Positions 9,350 to 18,507 of a stretch of 64,000 bases of DNA are shown here, one piece after another. The stretch's first letter is position 1. The number at the start of each line of letters is the position of its first letter. The stretch is from positions 1 through 64,000 of the forward strand of contig CAYOBN010000012.1 of NCBI GenBank assembly GCA_964402175.1. Reading direction: 5' to 3'. The DNA comes from JAWKUK01 sp964402175 (GTDB taxonomy: Bacteria > Planctomycetota > UBA1135 > GCA-002686595). Both the position numbers and the translations under genes were made by a program. The notes below the pieces were generated by a model. The model saw only the letters and a program-made list of their open reading frames with translations. It was not told the DNA's origin and did not search any database.

Positions 9350-10641
9350 TGACGGTCGGCGCCTTCGCGCTCGCGGCGCTCGCCGCGCTCCCGCAGCACG
9401 CGGTGCCGGACGCCGGCGCCGCGGGCGCGGAGCGTGGCCTCGCCGTGTACGCCGCGAAGGCGCTCACCGTCCCGTTCGATCGTTCGCTGCCGCAGTACGT
9501 CGACGCGGCGGTGCTGCTCGTGCGCGAGGGGCGCATCGAAGCGATCGGCCCGCGGAGCGCCATCGCGGTGCCCGAGGGTTACGACGTGCTCGACCTCGGG
9601 TCGCGCTGGATCGCGCCCGGGATGATCGACCTGCACTGCCACGTCGCCTCCCAGTCGTTCTTCGTCAATGACCTGAACGACATGGTGCACCTGACGAACC
9701 CGGGGCTGCGCGCTTCGACGAGCGTCGTGCCCGAGAACAACGACTTCCGCCGCGCGATCGCGGCGGGGGTGACGGCGGTGCTCTACATCCCGGGTTCGGG
9801 CACCAACATGGGCGGGCAAGGGGTGCTCCTGAAGACCGGCTTCCGCGAGTACCCGCGGATGGAGCTGCGCAACCCCGGGTCGCTGAAGCTCGCGCAGGCG
9901 GGGAACCCCGAGAGCTTCCTCATGGGCGTGGGGCGCGCGTTCATGAACTGGAACACGCGCGAGACGTTCGTGCGCGGCCTCGCGTATGCGGCGCTCTTCG
10001 AAGCGGGGCTGCTCGCGGCGAAGGACCCGCAGTGGGAGGTCTTCCGCGAGCTCGCGTCGAAGCGCACGCAGATCTCCACGCACACGCAGATCTACCAGGT
10101 CGTGCTGAACACGCTGACGATGGTGGGGCGCGACCTCGGGCTCGATGTCTACATCGACCACGGCTCGTTCGATGGTTGGCGCCTCGCGGGCCTGGCACAG
10201 GAGCTCGGGGTGCCCGCGATTCTCGGGCCGCGCGCGGTCTCGGTGAGCCTCAACATCGAATACCGCCCGGGGATGTTCATCGTCAACGACAACGACGGGC
10301 GCATCTACGGGATGGCCGAGCGCTACCAGACGCTCGGGCACCAGCAGATCGGGTTCAACACGGACTCGCCCGTGATCCCGCAGGAGGAGCTGCCGCTGCA
10401 AGCCGCGATGGCGGCGCGGTACGGCTTCGATACGCGCAACGTGGACCAAGTCCGCGGCTTGACGATCGTGCCCGCCGTCACGGCGGGGCTCGCGCATCGC
10501 CTCGGCAGCTTGGAGCCCGGCAAGGACGCCGACTTCATCGTCACCGACGGTGACCCGGCGGACCCGCGCACCACGGTGACGATCACGTTCCAAGAGGGCG
10601 AGCGGGTGTACGACGCCTCGCAGGAGCCGCGCCGATGGTGA
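9349..10641 (+). CDS. Exported metal-dependent amidohydrolase A
   Basis: This 430-aa protein is the first member of the array with an intact active-site set. H96 and H98 lie in IDLHCHVA, K180 in GSLKLAQAGNP is a candidate carboxylated lysine, and H245 (STHTQ), H271 (YIDHGSF) and D339 (FNTDSP) complete the usual ligands. The C-terminal motif is LGSLEPGKDADFIVTDGDP. The loop IPGSGTNMGGQG is shared with the next genes and probably shapes the substrate pocket. The ATG at 9349 overlaps the previous stop and gives a short signal sequence (GAFALAALAALPQ). The family hydrolyses C-N bonds of cyclic amides, peptides or related compounds. The substrate here is unknown. Confidence 0.88.
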   Translation: MTVGAFALAALAALPQHAVPDAGAAGAERGLAVYAAKALTVPFDRSLPQYVDAAVLLVREGRIEAIGPRSAIAVPEGYDVLDLGSRWIAPGMIDLHCHVASQSFFVNDLNDMVHLTNPGLRASTSVVPENNDFRRAIAAGVTAVLYIPGSGTNMGGQGVLLKTGFREYPRMELRNPGSLKLAQAGNPESFLMGVGRAFMNWNTRETFVRGLAYAALFEAGLLAAKDPQWEVFRELASKRTQISTHTQIYQVVLNTLTMVGRDLGLDVYIDHGSFDGWRLAGLAQELGVPAILGPRAVSVSLNIEYRPGMFIVNDNDGRIYGMAERYQTLGHQQIGFNTDSPVIPQEELPLQAAMAARYGFDTRNVDQVRGLTIVPAVTAGLAHRLGSLEPGKDADFIVTDGDPADPRTTVTITFQEGERVYDASQEPRRW

Positions 10642-11921
10642 CGCCCTTCGTCCTCGTTCTGGCGCTGGCTGGCCCAGTGGACTCGGAGCCCGGTGAACCG
10701 GGCGGGCCGGGCCTCGCGCTCTTGACGGCGAAGGCGCTCGTGTGCGCGCTCGATGGGCCCATGGCCATCGACGGCGCGGTCGTGCTCGTGCGCGACGGGC
10801 GCATCGAAGCGGTCGGGCGCAAGGGGGAGCTCGTCGTGCCCGAGGGGTACGACGTGCGCGACCTCGGGGACCTCTGGCTGGCGCCCGGTCTGATCGACCT
10901 GCACAGCCACGTCGCGATGAGCCTGCGCGACCTCTCCGAGACCGTGTTCCTGACGAACCCGGGGATGCGCTCGTCCGTCGGCGTCGTGCCCGAGTTCATC
11001 GAGCTGCGTTACGCCGTCGCCGGCGGTGTGACGACGGTGCTGCACATCCCGGGCTCCGCCACGAACATGGGCGGCGCGGGGGTCCTCCTGCGCACCGGCG
11101 GCGAGACGTACGAGGAGATGCTCGTGCGCGACCCCGGCTCGCTGAAGCTCGCGCAGGCGGGCAACCCCGAGCGGCGCGGCCCGTGGCTGCCGCAGCGCTC
11201 GCTGATGAACTGGAACACGCGCGACACGTTCCGGCGCGGTGTGGCGTACGCGCGGCGGTGGGTGGCCCACGAGCTCGGCTTCGGGCCGCGGCCGGAGCGC
11301 GACCTACAGTTCGACATCTTCCGCGCGCTCGTCAAGGGCGAGGCCCAGGTGTCGACGCACACGCAGATCTACCAGGTCGTGCGCATGACGCTGACCATGG
11401 TCGTCGGCGAGTTCGGCCTGCCGGTGTTCATCGACCACGGCACGTTCGACGGCTACCGCGCCGCGGGTGATGCGGGGAAGCTGGGTGTGCCCGCGATCCT
11501 CGGTCCGCGTCAGGTGTCGCTGCCGTACAACCGGCCCACGCTGGCGATCGACCAGGACGGCGCGATCTTCGGCGTCGCGGCGAAGTACCAAGAGGCAGGC
11601 CACCCGCTGGTCGGCTTCAACACTGACGCCATCGGCCCGCCGAGCTCCGACAGCCCCGGCCAGGAAGAGCTCTCGCTCCAGGCTGCGATGGGCGTGCGTT
11701 ACGGCTTCGACAACCGCGGCGCCGCGGCCGTGCGCGGCGTCACGATCGTCCCGGCGATCGCCGCCGGCCTCGCAGGGCAGATCGGCAGCATCGAGGTCGG
11801 CAAGGACGCCGACCTGATCGTGATCACCGGCGATCCCTGCGACCCCCGTTCTTCGGTCGAGCTCGTGCTGATGCGCGGCCGTGTCATCTACGACGTCGCG
11901 GCGGAGCCGCGGCGCTTCTAG
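10635..11921 (+). CDS. Exported metal-dependent amidohydrolase B
   Basis: This 428-aa protein is a close paralogue of the preceding gene and overlaps it by 7 bp. The candidate metal ligands are all present: H90 and H92 (IDLHSHVA), K171 (GSLKLAQAGNP), H242 (STHTQ), H268 (FIDHGTF) and D331 (FNTDAIG). The loop is GSATNMGGAG rather than GSGTNMGGQG. The residues around the last Asp also differ from its sisters (DAIGPPSSDSPGQEE), with a small insertion, so substrate preference may differ. A short hydrophobic N-terminus (FVLVLALAGPV) suggests export. The C-terminal motif is IGSIEVGKDADLIVITGDP. Confidence 0.88.
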   Translation: MVTPFVLVLALAGPVDSEPGEPGGPGLALLTAKALVCALDGPMAIDGAVVLVRDGRIEAVGRKGELVVPEGYDVRDLGDLWLAPGLIDLHSHVAMSLRDLSETVFLTNPGMRSSVGVVPEFIELRYAVAGGVTTVLHIPGSATNMGGAGVLLRTGGETYEEMLVRDPGSLKLAQAGNPERRGPWLPQRSLMNWNTRDTFRRGVAYARRWVAHELGFGPRPERDLQFDIFRALVKGEAQVSTHTQIYQVVRMTLTMVVGEFGLPVFIDHGTFDGYRAAGDAGKLGVPAILGPRQVSLPYNRPTLAIDQDGAIFGVAAKYQEAGHPLVGFNTDAIGPPSSDSPGQEELSLQAAMGVRYGFDNRGAAAVRGVTIVPAIAAGLAGQIGSIEVGKDADLIVITGDPCDPRSSVELVLMRGRVIYDVAAEPRRF

Positions 11922-11939
11922 TCAGGCGCTCCCTACGTT

Positions 11940-13235
11940 ATGGCGACCTCCTTCGCACTCCTCGCGCTCGCGACGCTCCTCGCGAACGGCAACGGCACCG
12001 CGCCGAAGGCTCCCGCAGCTCCGGCTGGTGAGCCCGGCGGGCCCGCGCTCTACCTCGCGGCCGCGAAGGTGCTGACCGCCGAGTGGCGCGGACCGGGGTT
12101 CATCGATCACGGCGCCGTGGTCGTGCGCGACGGGCGCATCGTCGCCGTCGGTCGCCGCGCGGACGTGGCCGTGCCCGAGGGCGCAGAGGTGCGCGACCTC
12201 GGCGCCGATTGGCTGATGCCGGGCATCGTCGAGTTGCACTGCCACATCGCGGGGGCGATGGGGCTGAACGACATGGTGCACCTGACGAACACGGGGCTGC
12301 GCGCCTCGGCGGACGTCATCCCGCGCACCGAAGCGCTCGAGGTCGGCATGGCCGCGGGCGTCACGACGGTGCTCTACATCCCGGGTTCGGGCACCAACAT
12401 GGGCGGCGAGGGTGTGCTCCTGCGCACCGGCTTCGAGCACTACGAGGACACCCTCGTGCGCGACCCGGGCTCGCTCAAGCTGGCGCAAGCGGGCAACCCC
12501 GAGCGCTGGCTCACGCGCCCGCAGCGCTCGTTCATGAACTGGAACACGCGCAACACGTTCGAGCGCGGGGTGGCCTACGCGAAGGCGTGGGAGGCGTTCG
12601 AGGCCCAAGGCGGTACGCCGCCGGTCAAGGATCCGCAGTGGGAGATCTTCCGCACGCTGCGCAAGCGCGAAGCGCAGATCTCGACCCACACGCAGATCTA
12701 CCAGGTCGTGCTGCAGACCATCAACACGGTGCACGACGGCCTCGGTCTGCCGGTGTTCATCGACCACGGCTCGTTCGATAGCTGGCGCACGGGCCCGCTC
12801 GTCAAGGAGCGCGGCATGCACGCGATCGTCGGGCCGCGCGGCATCGACGTCCCGGAGGCGGGGTTCATCCGCTGGAGCGGCTCGAACCCCGAGGCGATCC
12901 TGGGTTGCGCGGCCGAATTCCAGAAGCAGGGCGTCGAGCTGATCGGCTTCAACACGGACTCGCCCGTCGTGCCGCAAGAAGAGCTGCCGTTGCAGGCGGC
13001 GATGGGCGTGAAGTACGGCTTCGACAACTCGAACCTGCAGGCGATCAAGGGCCTGACGATCGTGCCCGCGATGACGGTCGGGCTGCAGGACGACATCGGC
13101 AGCATCGAGGTCGGCAAGTCGGCGGACCTCGTGCGCCTCACGGGCGATCCGATCGATCCGCGCGCGTGGGTCAAGCAGGTTTGGCAACGCGGCACCGTGA
13201 CGTACGACGTCGCGTCCGATCCGCGCCTCTGGTGA
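11940..13235 (+). CDS. Exported metal-dependent amidohydrolase C
   Basis: This 431-aa protein is the third intact member. Ligands are H100 and H102 (VELHCHIA), K180 (GSLKLAQAGNP), H250 (STHTQ), H276 (FIDHGSF) and D340 (FNTDSP). NDMVHLTNTGLRAS and IPGSGTNMGGEG are nearly identical to the same parts of amidohydrolase A, which points to tandem duplication. The N-terminus (FALLALATLLANG) is a weak signal peptide. It begins 18 bp after the previous stop and ends 13 bp before the next start. The exit motif is IGSIEVGKSADLVRLTGDP. Confidence 0.88.
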   Translation: MATSFALLALATLLANGNGTAPKAPAAPAGEPGGPALYLAAAKVLTAEWRGPGFIDHGAVVVRDGRIVAVGRRADVAVPEGAEVRDLGADWLMPGIVELHCHIAGAMGLNDMVHLTNTGLRASADVIPRTEALEVGMAAGVTTVLYIPGSGTNMGGEGVLLRTGFEHYEDTLVRDPGSLKLAQAGNPERWLTRPQRSFMNWNTRNTFERGVAYAKAWEAFEAQGGTPPVKDPQWEIFRTLRKREAQISTHTQIYQVVLQTINTVHDGLGLPVFIDHGSFDSWRTGPLVKERGMHAIVGPRGIDVPEAGFIRWSGSNPEAILGCAAEFQKQGVELIGFNTDSPVVPQEELPLQAAMGVKYGFDNSNLQAIKGLTIVPAMTVGLQDDIGSIEVGKSADLVRLTGDPIDPRAWVKQVWQRGTVTYDVASDPRLW

Positions 13236-13248
13236 GCTCTCCCGGTCC

Positions 13249-14538
13249 ATGGTCCCGACGCTGTTCTCCCTGACGTTCGCTTGCGCCGCCCTCGCGGCGC
13301 CGGCGGCGGCGTGCCCCGAGCGGCGCGCGGGGGAGGACCACGGGCGGATCGCGCTCTCGGCGGCGAAAGCCCTCACCTGCGCGGACCACGGCGCGGGGGT
13401 CGTCGAGCGGCCGCTGCTCTTGATCGAGGCGGGGCGCATCGTGGCGCTCGGGCCGGAGGGGACCATCACGGTGCCCGCGGAGTGGGGCACGGACTATGCG
13501 CGCGTCGATGTCGGAGAGCGCTGGCTCACCCCCGCGCTCGTCGATGTGCACAGCCACATCGGCGGCCGCTCGGGCGACATCAACGACATGGTGCACCAGC
13601 TCAACCCCGGGCTGCGGGTCGCGCCCGCGGTGCGCGCGGGTGATCCGGGGTATCGGGTGCCGCTCGCGGCCGGCGTCGTCACCATCCTGTTCATCCCGGG
13701 CAGCGGCACGAACATCGGCGGCCAGGGGGTGCTGATGAAGCTCCACGGCGAGACCTACGCCGAAGCGCTCGTGCGCGAGCCGGGCTCGCTGAAGATCGCG
13801 CAAGGGGACAACCCGACCCGCTGGGGGCACGGCATGCGCCGCGCGCACATGTTCTGGGGCCTGCGTGAGGTCCTGGATCGCGGCCGCGCGTACACCGCCG
13901 CGTGGGACGCTGCGGAGCGCACCGGCGGCCCCGCGCCCGAGCGCGACCTCGACCTCGACATCTTCCGCACGCTCTACGCGAACGAAGCGCAGATCTCTAC
14001 GCACACGCAGTACTACCACCTCGTGCTGTCGACGATCACGATGCTGGCGCGCGACTACGCGCTGCCGACGTTCATCGACCACGGCTCGTACGACTCGTAC
14101 CTCGCGGCGCCGCTCGCGATGAAGTACGGCGTCGGCGCGATCCTCGGGCCGCGCGAGATCTACGTGCCGCAGCCGCCGCGCTTCGACACGGACGGTCGCT
14201 TCGAAGGCCCCGCGTGGGGCTTCGAGCAGCAGGGCATGACCGAGCTCGGGTTCAACACCGACGCGCCGGTGGTGCCGCAGGAGGACCTGCCGACCCAAGC
14301 CGCGATGGGCGTGCGCCTCGGCATGTCGAACCACCGCGCCCAGGCGCTGCGCGGCATCACGATCGTGCCCGCGCGCACGGTCGGCATCGACCACCGCGTC
14401 GGGAGTCTCGAGGTCGGCAAGGATGCCGACGTGCTCGTCACCGACGGCGATCCCGTGGATCCCCGCACAACGATCTACAGCGTGTGGGTCGAGGGCGCGC
14501 TCGCCTACGACCTCGCGCGCGACGGGAGGCGTTGGTGA
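13249..14538 (+). CDS. Exported metal-dependent amidohydrolase D
   Basis: This 429-aa protein is the fourth and most divergent intact member. Ligands are H101 and H103 (VDVHSHIG), K182 (GSLKIAQGDNP), H252 (STHTQYY), H278 (FIDHGSY) and D338 (FNTDAP). The AQAGNP of its sisters is AQGDNP here and MNWNTR is MFWGLR, so the pocket probably differs. It has a clear signal peptide (LFSLTFACAALAAPAAA). The exit motif is VGSLEVGKDADVLVTDGDP. The gap to the next gene is 61 bp and the array then returns to degenerate members. Confidence 0.87.
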   Translation: MVPTLFSLTFACAALAAPAAACPERRAGEDHGRIALSAAKALTCADHGAGVVERPLLLIEAGRIVALGPEGTITVPAEWGTDYARVDVGERWLTPALVDVHSHIGGRSGDINDMVHQLNPGLRVAPAVRAGDPGYRVPLAAGVVTILFIPGSGTNIGGQGVLMKLHGETYAEALVREPGSLKIAQGDNPTRWGHGMRRAHMFWGLREVLDRGRAYTAAWDAAERTGGPAPERDLDLDIFRTLYANEAQISTHTQYYHLVLSTITMLARDYALPTFIDHGSYDSYLAAPLAMKYGVGAILGPREIYVPQPPRFDTDGRFEGPAWGFEQQGMTELGFNTDAPVVPQEDLPTQAAMGVRLGMSNHRAQALRGITIVPARTVGIDHRVGSLEVGKDADVLVTDGDPVDPRTTIYSVWVEGALAYDLARDGRRW

Positions 14539-14599
14539 TCCCTCACCCGCTGCCCCCCGAGCAAACCATGGCTCCGATTCCCCCCGTGAAGGCCCTTCG

Positions 14600-15892
14600 A
14601 TGACCTCCGTCTTGTCCACTGTCCTCGCCGGCACCGTCCTCGCCGGGGCGCTGTTCGGCAGCGCGCCCGCCGCGGCGTCGCCCGACCTCCTGGCGATCAA
14701 GGCGCGCCGTGTGCTCATCGGCGACGGCTCGGAGCTGGAGCACGCCGTGATCCTGGTCGACGGCGGGAAGATCACGATGATCGGCCAGGACCTGCCGATC
14801 GAGCGCGGCATCCCCGTCCTCGAGCTCGACGACGATCAGATCGTCATGCCCGGGCTCGTGAACCCCTACTCGCGCTACGGCATGGCGGGCGGCGGGTACA
14901 ACGACTCCCGCGCGCAGGTCATGGCCTCCGCCGAGCTCTATCCGCCCGCGGGGTACCGCGGCGTGCTCGAAGCGGGTGTCACGACGCTCGGCCTCTACCC
15001 CGCCGGCACCGGCATCCCGGGTCAAGCGGTCGTCGTGCGCCCGATGGGGGACACCGCGGCGGACATGATCATCAAGGACGGCGCGTACCTGAAGGTCGTG
15101 CTGCGCCCGAACTCGTCCAGCAAGCGCAACCTGAAGAAGGGTTTCGAGGACCTCGCGAAGTACCGCGACAAGGTCGCGAAGGAGCGCGAGAAGTTCGACA
15201 AGAAGGCGAAGCCCGCCGCCAAGTCCGACGACAAGAAGGAGGGCGAGGAGAAGAAGGACGACGAAGCGAAGTCCTCTTCGTCGAAGTCCTCGTCCAAGTC
15301 GAAGGAGGAGTTCGTTCCGCCGGCCCCCGACGAAGGTGTGAAGCCTTGGGTCGACGTGGCGGAGAAGCGCCTGCGGATGCTCGTCACGATCGACAACGCC
15401 GCTTCGTACGAGCACTTCATCGACGCGCTCGGTAAGGAGACCGCCGATTGGCACCTGCGCATCGGCCTGTCCCGCGAGATCGACATCTTCTACGTGAAGG
15501 AGAAGATCGGGAAGACGGGCTGCTACGTCCTGATGGACCCGGAGCTCACGCTGCACCCCGGCACGCTGCGCCAGCGCAACTTGCCGGCGGAGTTCGACCG
15601 CGCGGGTGCGAAGGTCGTGCTGCTGCCGCGCAGCGACAGCGTCTCGGGCTTCGAGGGCTGGCTCGAGGACATCGGTGTCCTCGTCGGCGCTGGCCTCGAC
15701 CGTAAGTCCGCGGTGCGCAGCGTCACGCAGCACGCGGCGGACTTCCTCGGCGTCGGAAGCGAGCTCGGCACGCTGGCCGAGGGCAAACGCGCCAATCTGC
15801 TCATCCTGTCCGGCGATCCGTTCGAGCCGGGCACCGAGGTCGAGGCGGTCATGCTCGACGGGAAGATCGTGCACGGGGAGTCGCGCCTGTGA
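14600..15892 (+). CDS. Exported amidohydrolase-like pseudoenzyme 5, Lys/Ser-rich insert
   Basis: I chose the ATG at 14600 because it gives a good signal peptide (VLSTVLAGTVLAGALFGSAPAAA). The protein is 430 aa. Its entry strand is VILVDGGKITMIGQDLP. Its HxH position reads GLVNPYSRYG, which resembles the VAVDSRYG of the double protein, so these two are probably sister pseudoenzymes. Residues about 177-240 are a Lys/Glu/Ser-rich low-complexity insertion with Ser-Lys repeats. The exit motif is LGTLAEGKRANLLILSGDP. The stop overlaps the next start (GTGA). Confidence 0.8.
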   Translation: MTSVLSTVLAGTVLAGALFGSAPAAASPDLLAIKARRVLIGDGSELEHAVILVDGGKITMIGQDLPIERGIPVLELDDDQIVMPGLVNPYSRYGMAGGGYNDSRAQVMASAELYPPAGYRGVLEAGVTTLGLYPAGTGIPGQAVVVRPMGDTAADMIIKDGAYLKVVLRPNSSSKRNLKKGFEDLAKYRDKVAKEREKFDKKAKPAAKSDDKKEGEEKKDDEAKSSSSKSSSKSKEEFVPPAPDEGVKPWVDVAEKRLRMLVTIDNAASYEHFIDALGKETADWHLRIGLSREIDIFYVKEKIGKTGCYVLMDPELTLHPGTLRQRNLPAEFDRAGAKVVLLPRSDSVSGFEGWLEDIGVLVGAGLDRKSAVRSVTQHAADFLGVGSELGTLAEGKRANLLILSGDPFEPGTEVEAVMLDGKIVHGESRL

Positions 15893-17283
15893 TTGCCATG
15901 GAGACCAAGCTCAACTTCTCGCGCGCGGCGCTCCTGGCGCTCGCGATCGCTTTCCCGAACGCCGCGCTCGCGCAGGACCCGCCCGCTGAGGGGGATGCTG
16001 CGCCGGCTGCTGCCGAGGACGAAAAGGACGTCAAGTGGCTCGCGCTCACGGGCGGCGATGTCCACACCGGCACAGGCGCGGTGCTGCACAAAGCGACTGT
16101 CCTCTGCAAGGGCAAGCGCATCCACGCGATCGGGTACGACCTCGATATCCCGAGCGAAGCCGAGATCATGGATGTCTCGGGTTACCGCGTGTACCCGGGC
16201 CTCGTCGCGCCGGCGTCGTTCGGTCTGTTCGGCGGCAGCGGTGAGCTCGCCGACAGCGTCGACCCGTACAACCGCAACATGGTGCTCGCGCTCGCGGCGG
16301 GTGTGACCACCGCGGTCAACGGCAGCCAAGTGGCGAAGCTCAAGCGCGGCGAGATCAAGGACGTCGTCGTCAAGAACGGCACGTTCGAGAACTTCAGCTA
16401 CCAGACGAGCAGCCCGCAGGGCAAAACGCAGCTGCGCGAGAAGTTCGAGGCTGCGGCGAAGTACCTGCGCGACTACCGGCAATGGGAGGTCGACGTCCGC
16501 TCGAACAAGGACCTGAAGGAGCCGTCGAAGCGCGGGGTGGACCAGAAGGTCCTCGATGTCCTGCAGGGCAAGATCTTCGCGACGTTCAACTCGGACGATC
16601 GCACGGACCTGCTCGAGATCGCGCGCCTCGCCCAGCGCTTCGGCTTCCGGCCGATCATCAACGGCTGCCGCGAGGGTTGGGTCGTCGCCGCTGAGCTCGG
16701 CCGTGCGGGGGCGATGGCCCTCGTGACGCCGCGCGACCGGCGCCCGCGCAGCGAGACGCTCGTCCGCGATGGCGGTTCGAGCATCGAGAACGCGGCGATC
16801 CTGCACCGCCACGGTGTCCAGGTCGCGGTCATCCCGCAGAGCCCCGGCATCAGCCTCGGTGGCATCGTCGGGCGCGACCTCTTGCACTTCCCGACGGAGG
16901 CGGCGTTTGCGATCCGCGGCGGCTTGCCCGAGACGGCTGCGCTCGAGTCGATGACGATCGTGCCCGCGCGGATGCTGGGCATCGACTGGCGCGTCGGCAC
17001 GCTGGAGAAGGGCAAGGACGCCGACATCATCGTCACGGACGGCGACCTCCTGCACTACCAGACGTGGGTGCAGTGGGCGATCGTCGAGGGCAAGGTCGTC
17101 TACGACAAGCAGGAGGAGATGTACTTCGCGCACATCCGTCCGCGGCCCGAGACGGCGCTCGCGCCCGAGTCCCGCGTCGATCCGGGTGAAGAGAACCCGG
17201 CTGAACCGCCCGCGCCGGCGGAGGCTCCGGCCGAGACGCCCGCGGATCCGCCCGCGGGTGGCGGCGACGGTTCGGGGGGCTGA
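15889..17283 (+). CDS. Exported amidohydrolase-like pseudoenzyme 6, Pro/Ala-rich tail
   Basis: The start is either the GTG at 15889, which overlaps the previous stop, or the ATG at 15898; both keep the signal peptide (ALLALAIAFPNAALAQ). The protein is 464 aa. The HxH position reads GLVAPASFGL, so no ligand remains there. DSVDPYNR is shared in form with paralogues 3 and 4. The exit motif is VGTLEKGKDADIIVTDGD. The last 45 residues are a proline-, alanine- and glutamate-rich tail (AEPPAPAEAPAETPADP), perhaps a wall-spanning or linker region. It is the last amidohydrolase-like gene and is followed by a strong intrinsic terminator. Confidence 0.82.
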   Translation: MIAMETKLNFSRAALLALAIAFPNAALAQDPPAEGDAAPAAAEDEKDVKWLALTGGDVHTGTGAVLHKATVLCKGKRIHAIGYDLDIPSEAEIMDVSGYRVYPGLVAPASFGLFGGSGELADSVDPYNRNMVLALAAGVTTAVNGSQVAKLKRGEIKDVVVKNGTFENFSYQTSSPQGKTQLREKFEAAAKYLRDYRQWEVDVRSNKDLKEPSKRGVDQKVLDVLQGKIFATFNSDDRTDLLEIARLAQRFGFRPIINGCREGWVVAAELGRAGAMALVTPRDRRPRSETLVRDGGSSIENAAILHRHGVQVAVIPQSPGISLGGIVGRDLLHFPTEAAFAIRGGLPETAALESMTIVPARMLGIDWRVGTLEKGKDADIIVTDGDLLHYQTWVQWAIVEGKVVYDKQEEMYFAHIRPRPETALAPESRVDPGEENPAEPPAPAEAPAETPADPPAGGGDGSGG

Positions 17284-17322
17284 TCCTCGGATCGAGAGCG
17301 GGGCCCCGCGCAAGGAGCCCAG

Positions 17323-17362
17323 GACGCGCCGGCGGTCGCAGACCGCTGGCGCGTCTTGTTTT
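17323..17362 (+). terminator. Intrinsic terminator of the amidohydrolase array
   Basis: A 15-bp stem (17323-17337 with 17341-17355, one G-U pair, 3-nt loop) is followed directly by TTGTTTT. It lies 40 bp after the last amidohydrolase stop and before the TrpD-like gene, so it probably ends the operon. Confidence 0.8.
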
Positions 17363-17439
17363 CGGGCGCGCCTTCTTTCGAGCCGCTCGGAGGCCCAGGC
17401 TGCATCGTCTGCCGAGGCGCGCCGCTACACTGCGCACGC

Positions 17440-18507
17440 ATGGTGCTGCGCAGCCTGATGCGTATCCTCGGCTCGGACCCGAAGGACGCCCGAAACCTCA
17501 CGACCGAGGAGGCGTATCGCGGCTTCACGGCCATTCTGTCCGGCGCGGAGAGCGACGCCCTGGTCGCGGCGTTCCTCGTCTCGCTGCGCTGGAAGGGGGT
17601 CACGGTCGAGGAGCTCATGGGCATGGCGCAGGCTGCGCGCGCCCACGCGCGGATCCCGTGCCGCGGCATGACGGGCCTCGTCTGCGTGAGCCCGCCCCAC
17701 GACGGGCACGAGACGGTGCCGCCCCTCGATGTCGCCGCGGGGCTCATCGCCGCGGGAGCGGGGGCGCGGGTCCTCATCGTGACGGACCGCTGCGTGCCCC
17801 CGCGGCGCGGGTTGACGGCGGCCAACGTGCTGGAGGGCCTCGGGCTCTCGATCACGTGGGATCCGACCGAGGCCGAGGCGTGGGTCGCCAAAGCGGGTTT
17901 TGCCTGTGTCGCGCTGTCGGGCATCCTGCCGCCGATCGCAGCTTTGCGGCGCGTGCGCGGCGAGGTCGTGATGCGCACGCCGCTCGCGACGGTCGAGAAG
18001 CTGGTGGCGCCCCCGGGGGCCGCGGTGGTGCTCGGCGCGCAGGGCGGGCCGGTGCTCGGCACCGCCGTCGAAGTCATCCAGGGCCTCGGGCATCCGCGCG
18101 GGATCGCGCTGCAAGGCGCGGACGGGGGTGTCATCCCCTCGGTGCGCCGCCGCACGCGCGGCATCGAGCTCGACGGAGGCCACCTCGTCGCGGTGACGGT
18201 CGAGCCGGCGGACTTCGGCCTCGAAGAGCCGCGCGAGCCCGAGCTGCCGATGTACGGCCCGCCCGACGACGGTCAGGGGGCCGCCGACAACCCCGCGCTG
18301 TGCCAGGCCTCGGCCGAGGTCACGCGCGCCGTGCTCGCGGGTGAGCAGGGGCCAGCCCGCTCGGCGTCGCTCCTCGCGGCGGCGATCTTCTTGAAGGCGT
18401 CCGGCCGCTGTCTGACCCTCGCCGAGGGGGTCGACGCCGCGACGCGCGCGCTCGATTCGGGTGAAGCCCTCGCGCGCTGTGAGCAGCTACGCAGCCTGAT
18501 CGGATGA
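17440..18507 (+). CDS. TrpD-like glycosyl/phosphoribosyl transferase family 3 protein
   Basis: This 355-aa protein has the layout of the anthranilate phosphoribosyltransferase fold. It has a helical N-terminal domain (SGAESDALVAAFLVSLRWKG VTVEELMGMA, residues about 30-60) followed by an alpha/beta domain. The diphosphate-binding loop typical of TrpD is poorly kept: the corresponding stretch is CVSPPHDGHETVPP rather than a GTGGD motif. It is therefore closer to the TrpD2/YbiB group than to a true tryptophan-pathway enzyme, and no other trp gene is nearby. The start could also be the ATG at 17458. Its stop overlaps the start of ppx (ATGA), which suggests co-expression with polyphosphate metabolism. 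Confidence 0.7.
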   Translation: MVLRSLMRILGSDPKDARNLTTEEAYRGFTAILSGAESDALVAAFLVSLRWKGVTVEELMGMAQAARAHARIPCRGMTGLVCVSPPHDGHETVPPLDVAAGLIAAGAGARVLIVTDRCVPPRRGLTAANVLEGLGLSITWDPTEAEAWVAKAGFACVALSGILPPIAALRRVRGEVVMRTPLATVEKLVAPPGAAVVLGAQGGPVLGTAVEVIQGLGHPRGIALQGADGGVIPSVRRRTRGIELDGGHLVAVTVEPADFGLEEPREPELPMYGPPDDGQGAADNPALCQASAEVTRAVLAGEQGPARSASLLAAAIFLKASGRCLTLAEGVDAATRALDSGEALARCEQLRSLIG

